This document shows, in pieces, positions 41,517 through 49,290 of a stretch of 53,732 nt of DNA; position 1 is the first letter of the stretch, and every line of letters begins with the position of its first letter. The stretch is from DASSTJ01 sp035707965. Its GTDB lineage: Bacteria; Actinomycetota; Actinomycetes; Actinomycetales; Angustibacteraceae. The position numbers were made by a program, and so were the translations under genes. The stretch spans positions 1 through 53,732 of the forward strand of contig DASSTJ010000111.1 of assembly GCA_035707965.1 (NCBI GenBank), read 5' to 3'. The notes below the pieces were generated by a model. The model was not told where the DNA came from. It saw nothing but the letters and a program-made list of their open reading frames with translations, and did no database searches.

Positions 41517-43865
41517 ATGCCTTCTCGCCCTTCCCGACGACACGACGACGCTCCGCAGCAGACGACGGCCCGCAGCCGCTGGCTCACCGTGCCGGCGCTG
41601 GCCTTCGCCATCGCGGTCCCCACGCTGGGACCGGTCGAGTCCGCCCAGGCTGCGGCCGTGGTGCCGACGCCGTCTCGAACGCTCCCTTCCACGGTGGACG
41701 CGGCCTCGCCGTACCGCCAGCAGTACAGCTGCGACCCGGTCGCCAAGAAGGGCGTCGAGGAGTTCCTGCGCGTGCTGCTGAAGACCTACCCCATGGGCCA
41801 CAGCGGCGGCATCGTCCGGGGCTGCGGCATCGGCTCGACGAGCGAGCACAAGGAGGGTCGCGCGATCGACTTCATGCTCAACGTGAACGTCGCCTCGCAG
41901 AAGGCCGCCGGAGATGCGCTCACGAGCTGGCTGACCGGCAAGGACTCCCGGGGCGTCGTCGGGGGCAACGCCCGGCGGCTCGGCGTCATGTACGTGATCT
42001 GGAACAGGCGCATCTGGGGGGTCTACAACACCTCCGGCTGGCGCACCTACACCGGTCCGGTGCCGCACACCGACCACGTGCACATCAGCTTCGGCTGGGA
42101 CGGCGCCGCCGGGCGGACGTCCTGGTGGGACGGCACGGCGGTCACGAAAGCCGACCAGGGTCCGTGCCCGGTCTACACGGGCCAGCCGGCCCCCGTCTAC
42201 ACGACCGCCCGCACCACCGCCTGCCCGGCGACGAAGACCTCGCCGACGTCCACCTACGCCGTCGTCTGGCCGGGCCAGAGCACCAGCTCGGTGAAGGTCG
42301 CCCAGCAGAAGCTCGGTGTCACCGCTGACGGCGCCTTCGGGCCCCTCACCCGCAACGCCCTGTTCGCGTGGCAGCGCAAGGTCGGGCTGCCGGTCACCGG
42401 GGTCCTGGACAAGCCCAGCTGGGCCAAGCTCGTGCCGTCGAGCAGCACCACCCCGACGCCTCCGCCGACGCTCCCGCCGGGTGCGGCCACGACGACGTCC
42501 CTCACGCCGTACACGTCGAGCACCTTGATCAAGGGTGCCCGTGGTGCCGCCGTGACGGCGCTGCAGAAGGCGCTGGGCATCACCGCTGACGGTGAGTTCG
42601 GCCCCGACACCGAAGCCGCGGTCAAGGGCTTCCAGGCATGGAAGGGTCTGTCCGTCACCGGTGTCGTCGATCCGGCCATGTGGGACGTCCTCGAGGCGAC
42701 CGTGTACCCGCTGCTGCCGTACCGCAGCACCGTCCTCCGCAAGGGCTCGACCGGGTCTGCCGTGACGGCGCTGCAGCGCGCGCTGCGCATCACCGCCGAC
42801 GGAGACTTCGGCAGCGGCACGGAGGCCGCGGTGAAGTCGGCCCAGACCAGGGCCAGGCTGAGCGCCACCGGTGTCGTCGACACCGCCACGTGGATCGCCG
42901 TCGAGGCGGCCGCGTACCCGCTCGGGTCCACGGTCGATCTCCCCGCGCTGCCACCGGTCCCGCGCATCGACGGGCACGACCGCTACGACACCGCGGCCGC
43001 CGTCTCGGAGCGGTTCCCCGTTGGCGTCCCGGTGGCGTTCGTGGCCTCGGGCGACGCGTTCGCCGACGCCGTCGCGGGGGCAGCGGTGGCCGGCGGCAAG
43101 CGCTCGCCGATCCTGCTGTCCACGTCCCGGCGGCTGCCCGCGAGCACGATCGCGGCACTCAAGCGGCTCAAGCCGCAGAGCATCGTCGTCCTGGGTGGCA
43201 CCGGCACGCTCTCGGTGGCGGTGGAGTCCGAGCTCAAGGCCTACACGACGGGTGCCGTCACCCGGGTTGCGGGTCGTGACCGGTACACCACGGCGGCAGC
43301 GGTGAGCCAGCGGTTCGTGCCCGCCGGGGTCGATGTGGCCTACGTCGCGTCGGGCGAGAACTTCCCCGACGCTCTGGCGGGTGCGGCCCTGGCCGGCGCA
43401 CGACGACGTCCGGTCCTGCTCACCACGGGCGGCAAGGCGTTGCCCGCGAGCACGGTGACCGAGCTCAAGCGGCTGAAGCCGCGCAGCATCGTCATCCTGG
43501 GCGGCCCCGGTTCGGTGAGCACCAGCGTGCAGACCCAGCTGGCGGGGCTGACCACCGGCAGCGTGTCCAGGCTCGGGGGACGTGACCGGTTCGAAGTGGC
43601 CCAAAACGTGGCGAACCAGATCAATGCCGGCGTACCGGTAGCATATGTGGCGAGCGGACTCGTCTTCCCGGATGCACTCGCGGGCGCGGCCCTGGCTGCG
43701 CGCGCTGGCGCCCCGGTCGTGCTCGTCACGACCACCGGCGTGCCGTCGGCGACCAAGGCCGCTCTCACCCGCCTCGAGCCTGACGAGATCACGGTGCTCG
43801 GGGGGCCCGGCACCGTCGCCGGACCCGTCGCCTCCGCCCTCTCGGCCTTCGTGAACGACAACTGA
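41517..43865 (+). CDS. M15-like peptidase with three peptidoglycan-binding and three CWB2 repeats
   Basis: A 782-residue secreted protein. After a signal peptide (WLTVPALAFAIAVPTLGP) comes an M15/VanY-like domain (about 60-210): SEHKEGRAIDF supplies the first zinc His and Asp and HTDHVHISF the last His, as in D-Ala-D-Ala carboxypeptidases. Three peptidoglycan-binding domain 1 repeats follow (about 245-475), each with a TADGxFG turn (VTADGAFGPLT, ITADGEFGPDT, ITADGDFGSGT). Three CWB2 repeats end the protein, with GHDRYDTA, GRDRYTTA and GRDRFEVA. It probably trims peptidoglycan peptides while held to wall and polymer. ATG 41517 follows GGAG. The subtilisin gene starts 29 bases after its stop. 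Confidence 0.88.
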   Translation: MPSRPSRRHDDAPQQTTARSRWLTVPALAFAIAVPTLGPVESAQAAAVVPTPSRTLPSTVDAASPYRQQYSCDPVAKKGVEEFLRVLLKTYPMGHSGGIVRGCGIGSTSEHKEGRAIDFMLNVNVASQKAAGDALTSWLTGKDSRGVVGGNARRLGVMYVIWNRRIWGVYNTSGWRTYTGPVPHTDHVHISFGWDGAAGRTSWWDGTAVTKADQGPCPVYTGQPAPVYTTARTTACPATKTSPTSTYAVVWPGQSTSSVKVAQQKLGVTADGAFGPLTRNALFAWQRKVGLPVTGVLDKPSWAKLVPSSSTTPTPPPTLPPGAATTTSLTPYTSSTLIKGARGAAVTALQKALGITADGEFGPDTEAAVKGFQAWKGLSVTGVVDPAMWDVLEATVYPLLPYRSTVLRKGSTGSAVTALQRALRITADGDFGSGTEAAVKSAQTRARLSATGVVDTATWIAVEAAAYPLGSTVDLPALPPVPRIDGHDRYDTAAAVSERFPVGVPVAFVASGDAFADAVAGAAVAGGKRSPILLSTSRRLPASTIAALKRLKPQSIVVLGGTGTLSVAVESELKAYTTGAVTRVAGRDRYTTAAAVSQRFVPAGVDVAYVASGENFPDALAGAALAGARRRPVLLTTGGKALPASTVTELKRLKPRSIVILGGPGSVSTSVQTQLAGLTTGSVSRLGGRDRFEVAQNVANQINAGVPVAYVASGLVFPDALAGAALAARAGAPVVLVTTTGVPSATKAALTRLEPDEITVLGGPGTVAGPVASALSAFVNDN

Positions 43866-43894
43866 CCGGGCACCGGCTCGGACAAGGGGACAGC

Positions 43895-46294
43895 ATGCTG
43901 ACGAACCGGTACGCGCTGGCGCGTGTTCGCAAGACGGCCCTGGTGGGCCTGGCGCTGGCGGTGACCGGGGCGATGCTGCCGGTGCTCGCGCCGGCGGCCT
44001 CTGCCGACGACCAGCCCTCCCCGCTCGTGCGTCGGGCGACGCACGCGGGAACCTCGGGCCCGGACGCACTGACGGCCGCGCCGAGCAAGCGCGTCATCGT
44101 GAAGTACAAGCGCTCGGTGAAGGCGTCGGCGCGCGCGAAGTCCCTGGGGGCGAAGGGCCTGCGGTCCCGCGAGACGCTCGGTCTCGTCGACGCCCAGGTG
44201 GTGGACGTGCCTTCGGGCCGCACGGCTGCGGAGGTCGTGTCCGAGCTGAGCAAGGACCCGCAGGTCGTCTACGCCGTGCCGGACGTGGTGCGGCGGCCGC
44301 TCGCCGACGCGCCGGCCCCCAACGACACGTGGTTCGGGCAGCAGTGGGGGATGCGCAACCTCGGCAAGGCGCTCGACCCGTCGTCCGGGTCGCCGACGAC
44401 GCCGTTGGCGGGCGTCGACGTTGACGCGTTGGGCGCCTGGGGCGTCACCAAGGGCTCCCCCGACGTCACCGTCGCGGTCATCGACGAAGGCGTTGCCCTC
44501 GACCACCCCGACCTGTCGGCCGCGCTCTGGACCAACCCCGGCGAGGTTCCCGGCAACGGCCTGGACGACGACGGCAACGGGTACGTCGACGACGTCCACG
44601 GCTGGGACTTCGTCCGGAACAGCCCTGAGGTCGACACTCCCCTTGACGCCGATGAGCACGGCACGCACGTTGCCGGCATCATCGGCGCGACGGCCGGCAA
44701 CGGGCGCGGGGTCGCCGGCCTGGCCACCGGCGTCAAGCTCATGTCGCTGAAGTTCATGACGGAAGACGGCGGGTCGGACTCCGACGCCATCAAGGCGATC
44801 CAGTACGCCAAGGACAAGGGCGCCAAGGTGATCAACGCCAGCTGGGGAGCCAGCAGCGCCGATGCCGGCGGTGCGCCCGTGGACAACCCGCTGCTGCGCG
44901 ACGCGATCGCCAGCTGCGGCTGCGTGTTCATCGCGGCCTCCGGCAACTCCGGCGCCAGCGGCAACGTGGCGGCCAACCGCAACTACCCGGCGGCGTTCAA
45001 CCTGCCCAACGAGGTCTCGGTGGCTGCCGCTGGCATGCGTGGCGGACTCGCCGGGTTCTCCAACCGCGGCTGGACCGTCGACCTCGCGGCACCTGGTGAC
45101 ACGATCCTCAGCACGTTGCCGGCCTCGGCCTGCGACGACGGCAACGGTGGGACCACTGCTGACTGCTACGGCTGGTGGAGCGGCACCTCGATGGCGGCTC
45201 CGTTCGTCTCCGCCACCGCCGCCCTGATGCTCAGCAAGGACCCGACGCTGACGCCCGAGGACGTCGTGTCGACGATCAAGGCGACGGTGCAGCTCGCCGG
45301 CAAGATGGACGTCACGACCGGCGGCATGGTGGACGCCGGCGCCGCCCTGCGGCAGGTCGCCAGCAAGGCGCCCGTGGCTCACCGGCTGGGCGGGCGAGAC
45401 CGCTACACCGTCGCGGCGACCGTCGCCGGCGAGTTCGAGCCCGGGGTCGCCGTCGCGTACGTGGCCAGCGGCGAGGGGTTCGCCGATGCCCTGGCGGGCG
45501 CGGCGCTCGCCGCCTCCCAGAAGGCGCCGATGCTCCTCACCTCCGCGGGGTCGGTACCCGTGCCCACCGCCGAGGCCCTGACCCGCCTGCAACCGGCGAA
45601 GATCGTCGTGCTCGGTGGACCTGGGTCGGTCAGCAGCACGGTCATGCAGCGCCTCGCCGCCTACGCCACCACCGGGTCGGTCACCCGCATCCAGGGTGAT
45701 GCGACGTACGGGACCGACCGGTACGGCACCGCCGCGAAGATCGCGCTGCGGCTCGCCGCCCTGACCGGTGACGTCAACACCGTGTACCTGGCCTCCGGCC
45801 AGAACTTTCCCGACGCCCTCGCCGGCGCCGCGCTCGCCGGTTCCCAGGGACAGCCGGTCCTGCTGACCACGAGCAGCCGACTGCCCGTCGGCACCAGCCG
45901 TGCCCTCGGGGTCATGAAGCCGACGAAGATCGTCATCCTCGGCGGCCCGGCGTCGGTGTCGGACGGCATCAAGTCCGAGCTGGCGCGCAGCTACGTGGTC
46001 GAGCGCATCGGTGGGGCTGACCGGTACGACGTCGCCGCCAACGTGGCCAGCCGCATGGGTGACGCCACGTCCGCGTACGTCGCCAACGGCTCGGGGTTCT
46101 CCGACGCGCTCGCGGGCGCGTCCGTCGCTGGCTCGGCCAAGGCGCCGATCATCCTGGTGCAGAAGGGCGCCGTGCCGACCAGCGCCGCGTCCGCACTGGA
46201 CAAGCTGACGCTCTCGTCCATCGTGACCCTGGGCGGGGTGGGCTCGGTCACGCCGGCGAACGTGCTCTCGATGAGCAACCGCTTCGTCCCCTGA
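43895..46294 (+). CDS. Secreted S8 (subtilisin) peptidase with three CWB2 repeats
   Basis: A 799-residue exported serine protease. Signal peptide (VGLALAVTGAMLPVLAPAAS), then an inhibitor-type prodomain (about 65-130, KRVIVKYKRSVKASARAKSL), then the S8 domain with D197 in VAVIDEGVALDHP, H255 in EHGTHVAGI, the oxyanion Asn in AASGNSGA and S432 in SGTSMAAP. The residue after the catalytic Asp is Glu instead of the usual Ser or Thr. Three CWB2 repeats form the C-terminus (GGRDRYTVA, TDRYGTA, GGADRYDVA). It likely matures or sheds proteins at the wall. ATG follows AAGGGGA; the 29-base gap to the previous gene suggests co-transcription. Confidence 0.92.
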   Translation: MLTNRYALARVRKTALVGLALAVTGAMLPVLAPAASADDQPSPLVRRATHAGTSGPDALTAAPSKRVIVKYKRSVKASARAKSLGAKGLRSRETLGLVDAQVVDVPSGRTAAEVVSELSKDPQVVYAVPDVVRRPLADAPAPNDTWFGQQWGMRNLGKALDPSSGSPTTPLAGVDVDALGAWGVTKGSPDVTVAVIDEGVALDHPDLSAALWTNPGEVPGNGLDDDGNGYVDDVHGWDFVRNSPEVDTPLDADEHGTHVAGIIGATAGNGRGVAGLATGVKLMSLKFMTEDGGSDSDAIKAIQYAKDKGAKVINASWGASSADAGGAPVDNPLLRDAIASCGCVFIAASGNSGASGNVAANRNYPAAFNLPNEVSVAAAGMRGGLAGFSNRGWTVDLAAPGDTILSTLPASACDDGNGGTTADCYGWWSGTSMAAPFVSATAALMLSKDPTLTPEDVVSTIKATVQLAGKMDVTTGGMVDAGAALRQVASKAPVAHRLGGRDRYTVAATVAGEFEPGVAVAYVASGEGFADALAGAALAASQKAPMLLTSAGSVPVPTAEALTRLQPAKIVVLGGPGSVSSTVMQRLAAYATTGSVTRIQGDATYGTDRYGTAAKIALRLAALTGDVNTVYLASGQNFPDALAGAALAGSQGQPVLLTTSSRLPVGTSRALGVMKPTKIVILGGPASVSDGIKSELARSYVVERIGGADRYDVAANVASRMGDATSAYVANGSGFSDALAGASVAGSAKAPIILVQKGAVPTSAASALDKLTLSSIVTLGGVGSVTPANVLSMSNRFVP

Positions 46295-46340
46295 GCACGG
46301 ACGACCGCCCGGCCGCCGAGTCAGACAGCGGGGATCTCGG

Positions 46341-46379
46341 CCCGGGCCTACCGACGCAGGCTGCGTCGGTAGGCCTGGG
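46341..46379. terminator. 18-base-pair hairpin overlapping the rmlC stop
   Basis: A perfect 14-base-pair stem, GGCCTACCGACGCA and TGCGTCGGTAGGCC with a three-base loop (46345-46375). It extends to 18 pairs with one G-U wobble. It contains the last codons and stop of rmlC and lies between convergent genes, so it can end transcription from both sides. Confidence 0.7.
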
Positions 46380-46965
46380 CCTCGTCGTAGGACGGCAGCA
46401 CACCCTGCGCCCGGGCCTCGGCGAGAGTCGGCGCACCGCCGTCCCGCGCCGAGAGCACCGTGGTGAGCGGCATGCCCGTGCGGTCGTGCGTCGGCCAGGC
46501 GATCCCCAGCTCCGGGTCGAGCGGGTTGACGGCGCGCTCCTTCCGGGCGTCGGACGGCTCGGAGTACAGGGTGGTGACGACCGTGTCGTCCGTGATCGCC
46601 TGCGACCCGTGACCCAGTCCCTCGCTGAGGTACACCGCCCTGCGGTCGGTGTCGGCGAGAAGCACGATCTCGTGCGCGCCGAACGTGGGCGAGCCGACGC
46701 GCAGGTCGACGACGACCTCGGCAACGGCACCAGAGGCGCACGTCACGTAGGTTCCCTGGCCGGGGGGCAGGTCGGCGTAGTGGAGGCCGCGCAGCGCGCC
46801 GGCGACGTTCACGCTGCAGCTGGCCCGGCGCAGCCGCAGCGGGTGCCCGACCGCCTCCACGAACGCCTGGTCGGCGAACCAGTCGAGGACGACGCCCCGG
46901 TCGTCCTCGTGCTGCTCGGGCGTCACCAGCCACGCGCCCTCGATGGTGAGCGGTGAGATCTGCAT
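46348..46965 (-). CDS. rmlC: dTDP-4-dehydrorhamnose 3,5-epimerase family protein
   Basis: A 205-residue cupin-type epimerase converting dTDP-4-keto-6-deoxyglucose to dTDP-4-keto-rhamnose. Marks include EDDRGVVLDWFADQAF near the N-terminus, ASCSVNVAGALRGLHYADLP with the conserved His, VVVDLRVGSPTFGAHEIVLL, and YLSEGLGHGSQAITDDTVV. Length agrees with RmlC (about 180-205). ATG 46965 lies seven bases from a TAGTCT box on this strand, and an upstream extension to 47049 is not supported. The partner rmlA, rmlB and rmlD genes are not in the window, so a related epimerase acting on another deoxysugar is possible. Its last codons form half of the strong terminator stem. Confidence 0.85.
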   Translation of the reverse strand: MQISPLTIEGAWLVTPEQHEDDRGVVLDWFADQAFVEAVGHPLRLRRASCSVNVAGALRGLHYADLPPGQGTYVTCASGAVAEVVVDLRVGSPTFGAHEIVLLADTDRRAVYLSEGLGHGSQAITDDTVVTTLYSEPSDARKERAVNPLDPELGIAWPTHDRTGMPLTTVLSARDGGAPTLAEARAQGVLPSYDEAQAYRRSLRR

Positions 46966-46972
46966 GGCCGCG

Positions 46973-46978
46973 AGACTA
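46973..46978 (-). promoter_or_regulatory. -10 box of a leaderless promoter (rmlC)
   Basis: TAGTCT on the minus strand, seven bases before the ATG at 46965. Confidence 0.5.
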
Positions 46979-47022
46979 GCGAGGACGAGGCGGCCAGCGC
47001 CGACCCGCCCGCGCGGCCCCAC

Positions 47023-47028
47023 TAAGGT
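47023..47028 (+). promoter_or_regulatory. -10 box for the lipoate ligase gene
   Basis: TAAGGT, with a GAGAGG ribosome binding site between it and the GTG at 47052. No clear -35 box. Confidence 0.4.
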
Positions 47029-47051
47029 GGCCAGCGAAGAGAGGTGCACGC

Positions 47052-48113
47052 GTGCGTGGTGAGTACAAGGTCCCCGGCGGCAAGCTCGTCGCGGTCGACC
47101 TCGAGGTCGAGGAGGGGCACCTCGCGCACGTGCGCGTCTCCGGTGACTTCTTCCTCGAGCCCGGCTCCGCCCTGGAGGAGATCGACGCCGCGCTGAACGG
47201 GCTGCCGGCCGCCTCCGACACCGGGCGCATGGCCCACGCGATCCAGTACGCGCTCGACGACCGCTACACCGACGGCGTCGCCCTCATCGGCTTCAGCGCC
47301 CACGCCGTCGCCATCGCCGTCCGTCGCGCGCTGGGCAAGGCGACGGCCTGGCACGACCACACCTTCGACGTCATCGGCCCGGTGACTCTCGACCCGCTGC
47401 TCAATCTCGCGCTCGACGAGGTGCTGCCCGCCGAGGTCGCGGCCGGCCGGCGCAGCCCCGTGCTGCGGTTCTGGGACTGGGACTCGCCGCTCGTCGTCAT
47501 CGGCTCCTTCCAGTCGGTGCGCAACGAGGTCGACCCGGAGGGTGCGGCGCGGTACGGCATCGGCGTCGGGCGGCGCATCTCGGGCGGCGGCGCGATGTTC
47601 ATGGAGCCGGGCAACTGCATCACGTACTCGCTCGTCGTCCCCGGCTCGCTGGTCGAGGGGCTGAGCTTCGAGCAGTCCTATGCGTTCCTCGACGACTGGG
47701 TGCTCGGGGCGCTGGAGGACGTCGGCGTGAAGGCGCGGTACGTGCCGCTCAACGACATCGCGTCCGACAAGGGCAAGATCGCGGGCGCCGCGCAGCGCCG
47801 CTTCGCCTCCGGCGTGGTGCTGCACCACGTCACGATGGCGTACGACATCGACGCGCAGAAGATGACCGAGGTGCTGCGCATCGGTCGCGAGAAGCTCTCC
47901 GACAAGGGCACCGTCAGCGCGCAGAAGCGTGTCGACCCGATGCGGTCGCAGACCGGCATGGCGCGGGACGACGTCATGGCGGCGTTCCTGCGTCACTTCC
48001 GCAGCCGCTACCCGACGCGCGACAGCACCTACACCGACGACGAGCTGGCCCAGGCGGCCGAGCTCGTGCGCACGAAGTTCAGCACCCCGGAGTGGACGAA
48101 CCGTGTTCCCTGA
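47052..48113 (+). CDS. Lipoate-protein ligase family protein with N-terminal accessory domain
   Basis: A 353-residue protein. Residues 1-90 resemble the small accessory domain that classical LplA carries at its C-terminus (YKVPGGKLVAVDLEVEEG and GDFFLEPGSALEEIDAAL), here placed in front. The catalytic domain follows, with PVLRFWDWDSPLVVIGSFQS, RRISGGGAMFMEPGNCITYS (the RRxSGGG lipoyl-binding loop) and the catalytic lysine region SDKGKIAGAAQRR. Such enzymes attach lipoate to E2 or GcvH proteins. The GTG start follows GAGAGG. The gene overlaps the next one by 11 bases, so lipoylation and the acyl-CoA dehydrogenase-like protein are co-expressed. Octanoyl transfer is an alternative activity. Confidence 0.88.
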   Translation: MRGEYKVPGGKLVAVDLEVEEGHLAHVRVSGDFFLEPGSALEEIDAALNGLPAASDTGRMAHAIQYALDDRYTDGVALIGFSAHAVAIAVRRALGKATAWHDHTFDVIGPVTLDPLLNLALDEVLPAEVAAGRRSPVLRFWDWDSPLVVIGSFQSVRNEVDPEGAARYGIGVGRRISGGGAMFMEPGNCITYSLVVPGSLVEGLSFEQSYAFLDDWVLGALEDVGVKARYVPLNDIASDKGKIAGAAQRRFASGVVLHHVTMAYDIDAQKMTEVLRIGREKLSDKGTVSAQKRVDPMRSQTGMARDDVMAAFLRHFRSRYPTRDSTYTDDELAQAAELVRTKFSTPEWTNRVP

Positions 48114-49278
48114 CGACGCACCTTTTCTGGACGACGTCCTGCTGCAGCGCATCCGTGACCGCGCACCCCAGCACGACCGCGACGGCACGTTCTTCGCCGA
48201 CGACCTCGCCGACCTGAAGGACGCCGGCTACCTGACGGCGATGGTGCCGGCCGAGCTGGGCGGTGCCGGCCTCACGCTCGCGGCGATGACGCGCGAGCAG
48301 ATGCGGCTGGCCGGCGCCGCGCCGGCGACGGCGCTCGCCGTCAACATGCACCAGGTGTGGATGGCGGTGGCCACGGCGCTGCGCGCTCGGGGCGACCACT
48401 CGGCGGACCTCATCCTCGAGGCGGCGGCGGCTGGCGAGGTGTTCGCGTTCGGCATCTCCGAGGCCGGTAACGACCTGGTGCTCTTCGGGTCCCGCACCGA
48501 CGCGGCGCCCGACGGCGACGGCGGCTTCTCGTTCACCGGCACCAAGATCTTCACGTCCCTGTCCCCGGCCTGGACGAGGCTCGGCGTGCTCGGCACGGAC
48601 TCCTCCGGTGACGAGCCCCGGTCGGTGTTCGCGTTCGTCACGCGTGACGGCGGTGGGGTGGAGGTGCGAGACGACTGGGACGCCGTGGGCATGCGGGCGT
48701 CCTTCTCGTGCACGACCGTGCTCGACGGTGCCCACGCCCCTGCCGACCACGTCGTTCGCCGCATCCCGCCCGGTCCGACCAAGGACGCGTTCGTCGTCTC
48801 GATCTTCGCCGCGTTCGAGCTGCTGCTCGCGTCCGTGTACGCGGGCATCGCGCAGCGTGCTCTCGACGTCGCGGTCGAGACCGTGAAGAGGCGTCGCTCG
48901 ATGAAGAACCAGGACGCCCCGTACTCGAACGACCCGGACATCCGCTGGCGTCTCGCCGACGCGGCCATCCAGCTGGACGGCGTGTACCCGGCGATCGCGG
49001 CCGCCGCGGCCGACGTCGACGCGGGCGTCGACCGTGGGGACCGCTGGCTGCCTCAGCTGTCAGCCATCAAGTCGCGCACGACCGAGGTCGCGCTGCAGGT
49101 GGTCGAGAAGGCGATCCGGGCGTCCGGCGGGTCGTCGTACTTCAGCCGCCACGAGCTGTCCCGTCTGTACCGCGACGTCCTGGCTGGCATCTTCCACCCC
49201 AGCGACGACGAGTCGGTGCACGCGGCCTGGGCGAACGTGCTGCTCGGCCCCGTCGTCCCGTGGCCGCCCGAGGACTGA
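48103..49278 (+). CDS. Acyl-CoA dehydrogenase-fold flavoprotein, catalytic Glu segment absent
   Basis: A 391-residue flavoprotein with the acyl-CoA dehydrogenase layout: ELGGAGLTLAAMTREQMRLA in the N-terminal helices, FAFGISEAGNDLVLFGSRTD and GGFSFTGTKIFTSLSP in the beta domain, RDDWDAVGMRASFSCTTVL, and a C-terminal helical domain. At the place where true dehydrogenases have YEGT with the catalytic Glu, it has RDVLAGIFHPSDDES, as in relatives working as flavin-dependent monooxygenases or of unknown reaction. GTG 48103 lies within the end of the lipoate ligase gene; the frame is open upstream but inside that gene. The substrate is unknown. Compare the canonical enzyme at 15386-16552. Confidence 0.8.
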   Translation: MFPDDAPFLDDVLLQRIRDRAPQHDRDGTFFADDLADLKDAGYLTAMVPAELGGAGLTLAAMTREQMRLAGAAPATALAVNMHQVWMAVATALRARGDHSADLILEAAAAGEVFAFGISEAGNDLVLFGSRTDAAPDGDGGFSFTGTKIFTSLSPAWTRLGVLGTDSSGDEPRSVFAFVTRDGGGVEVRDDWDAVGMRASFSCTTVLDGAHAPADHVVRRIPPGPTKDAFVVSIFAAFELLLASVYAGIAQRALDVAVETVKRRRSMKNQDAPYSNDPDIRWRLADAAIQLDGVYPAIAAAAADVDAGVDRGDRWLPQLSAIKSRTTEVALQVVEKAIRASGGSSYFSRHELSRLYRDVLAGIFHPSDDESVHAAWANVLLGPVVPWPPED

Positions 49279-49290
49279 CGGGTAGCCGGA

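Noticed and set aside
40420..46280. Dispersed DNA repeats within the three secreted protein genes
   Set aside because: They are explained by the nine CWB2 protein repeats, not by mobile or regulatory repeats.
37935..46933. Minus-strand open frames of over 800 to nearly 1200 codons (37935-41360, 41421-44069, 43340-46933)
   Set aside because: They run antisense to the GT2 and CWB2 protein genes and give low-complexity Arg/Gly/Ala/His products. They are mirror frames of coding sequence.
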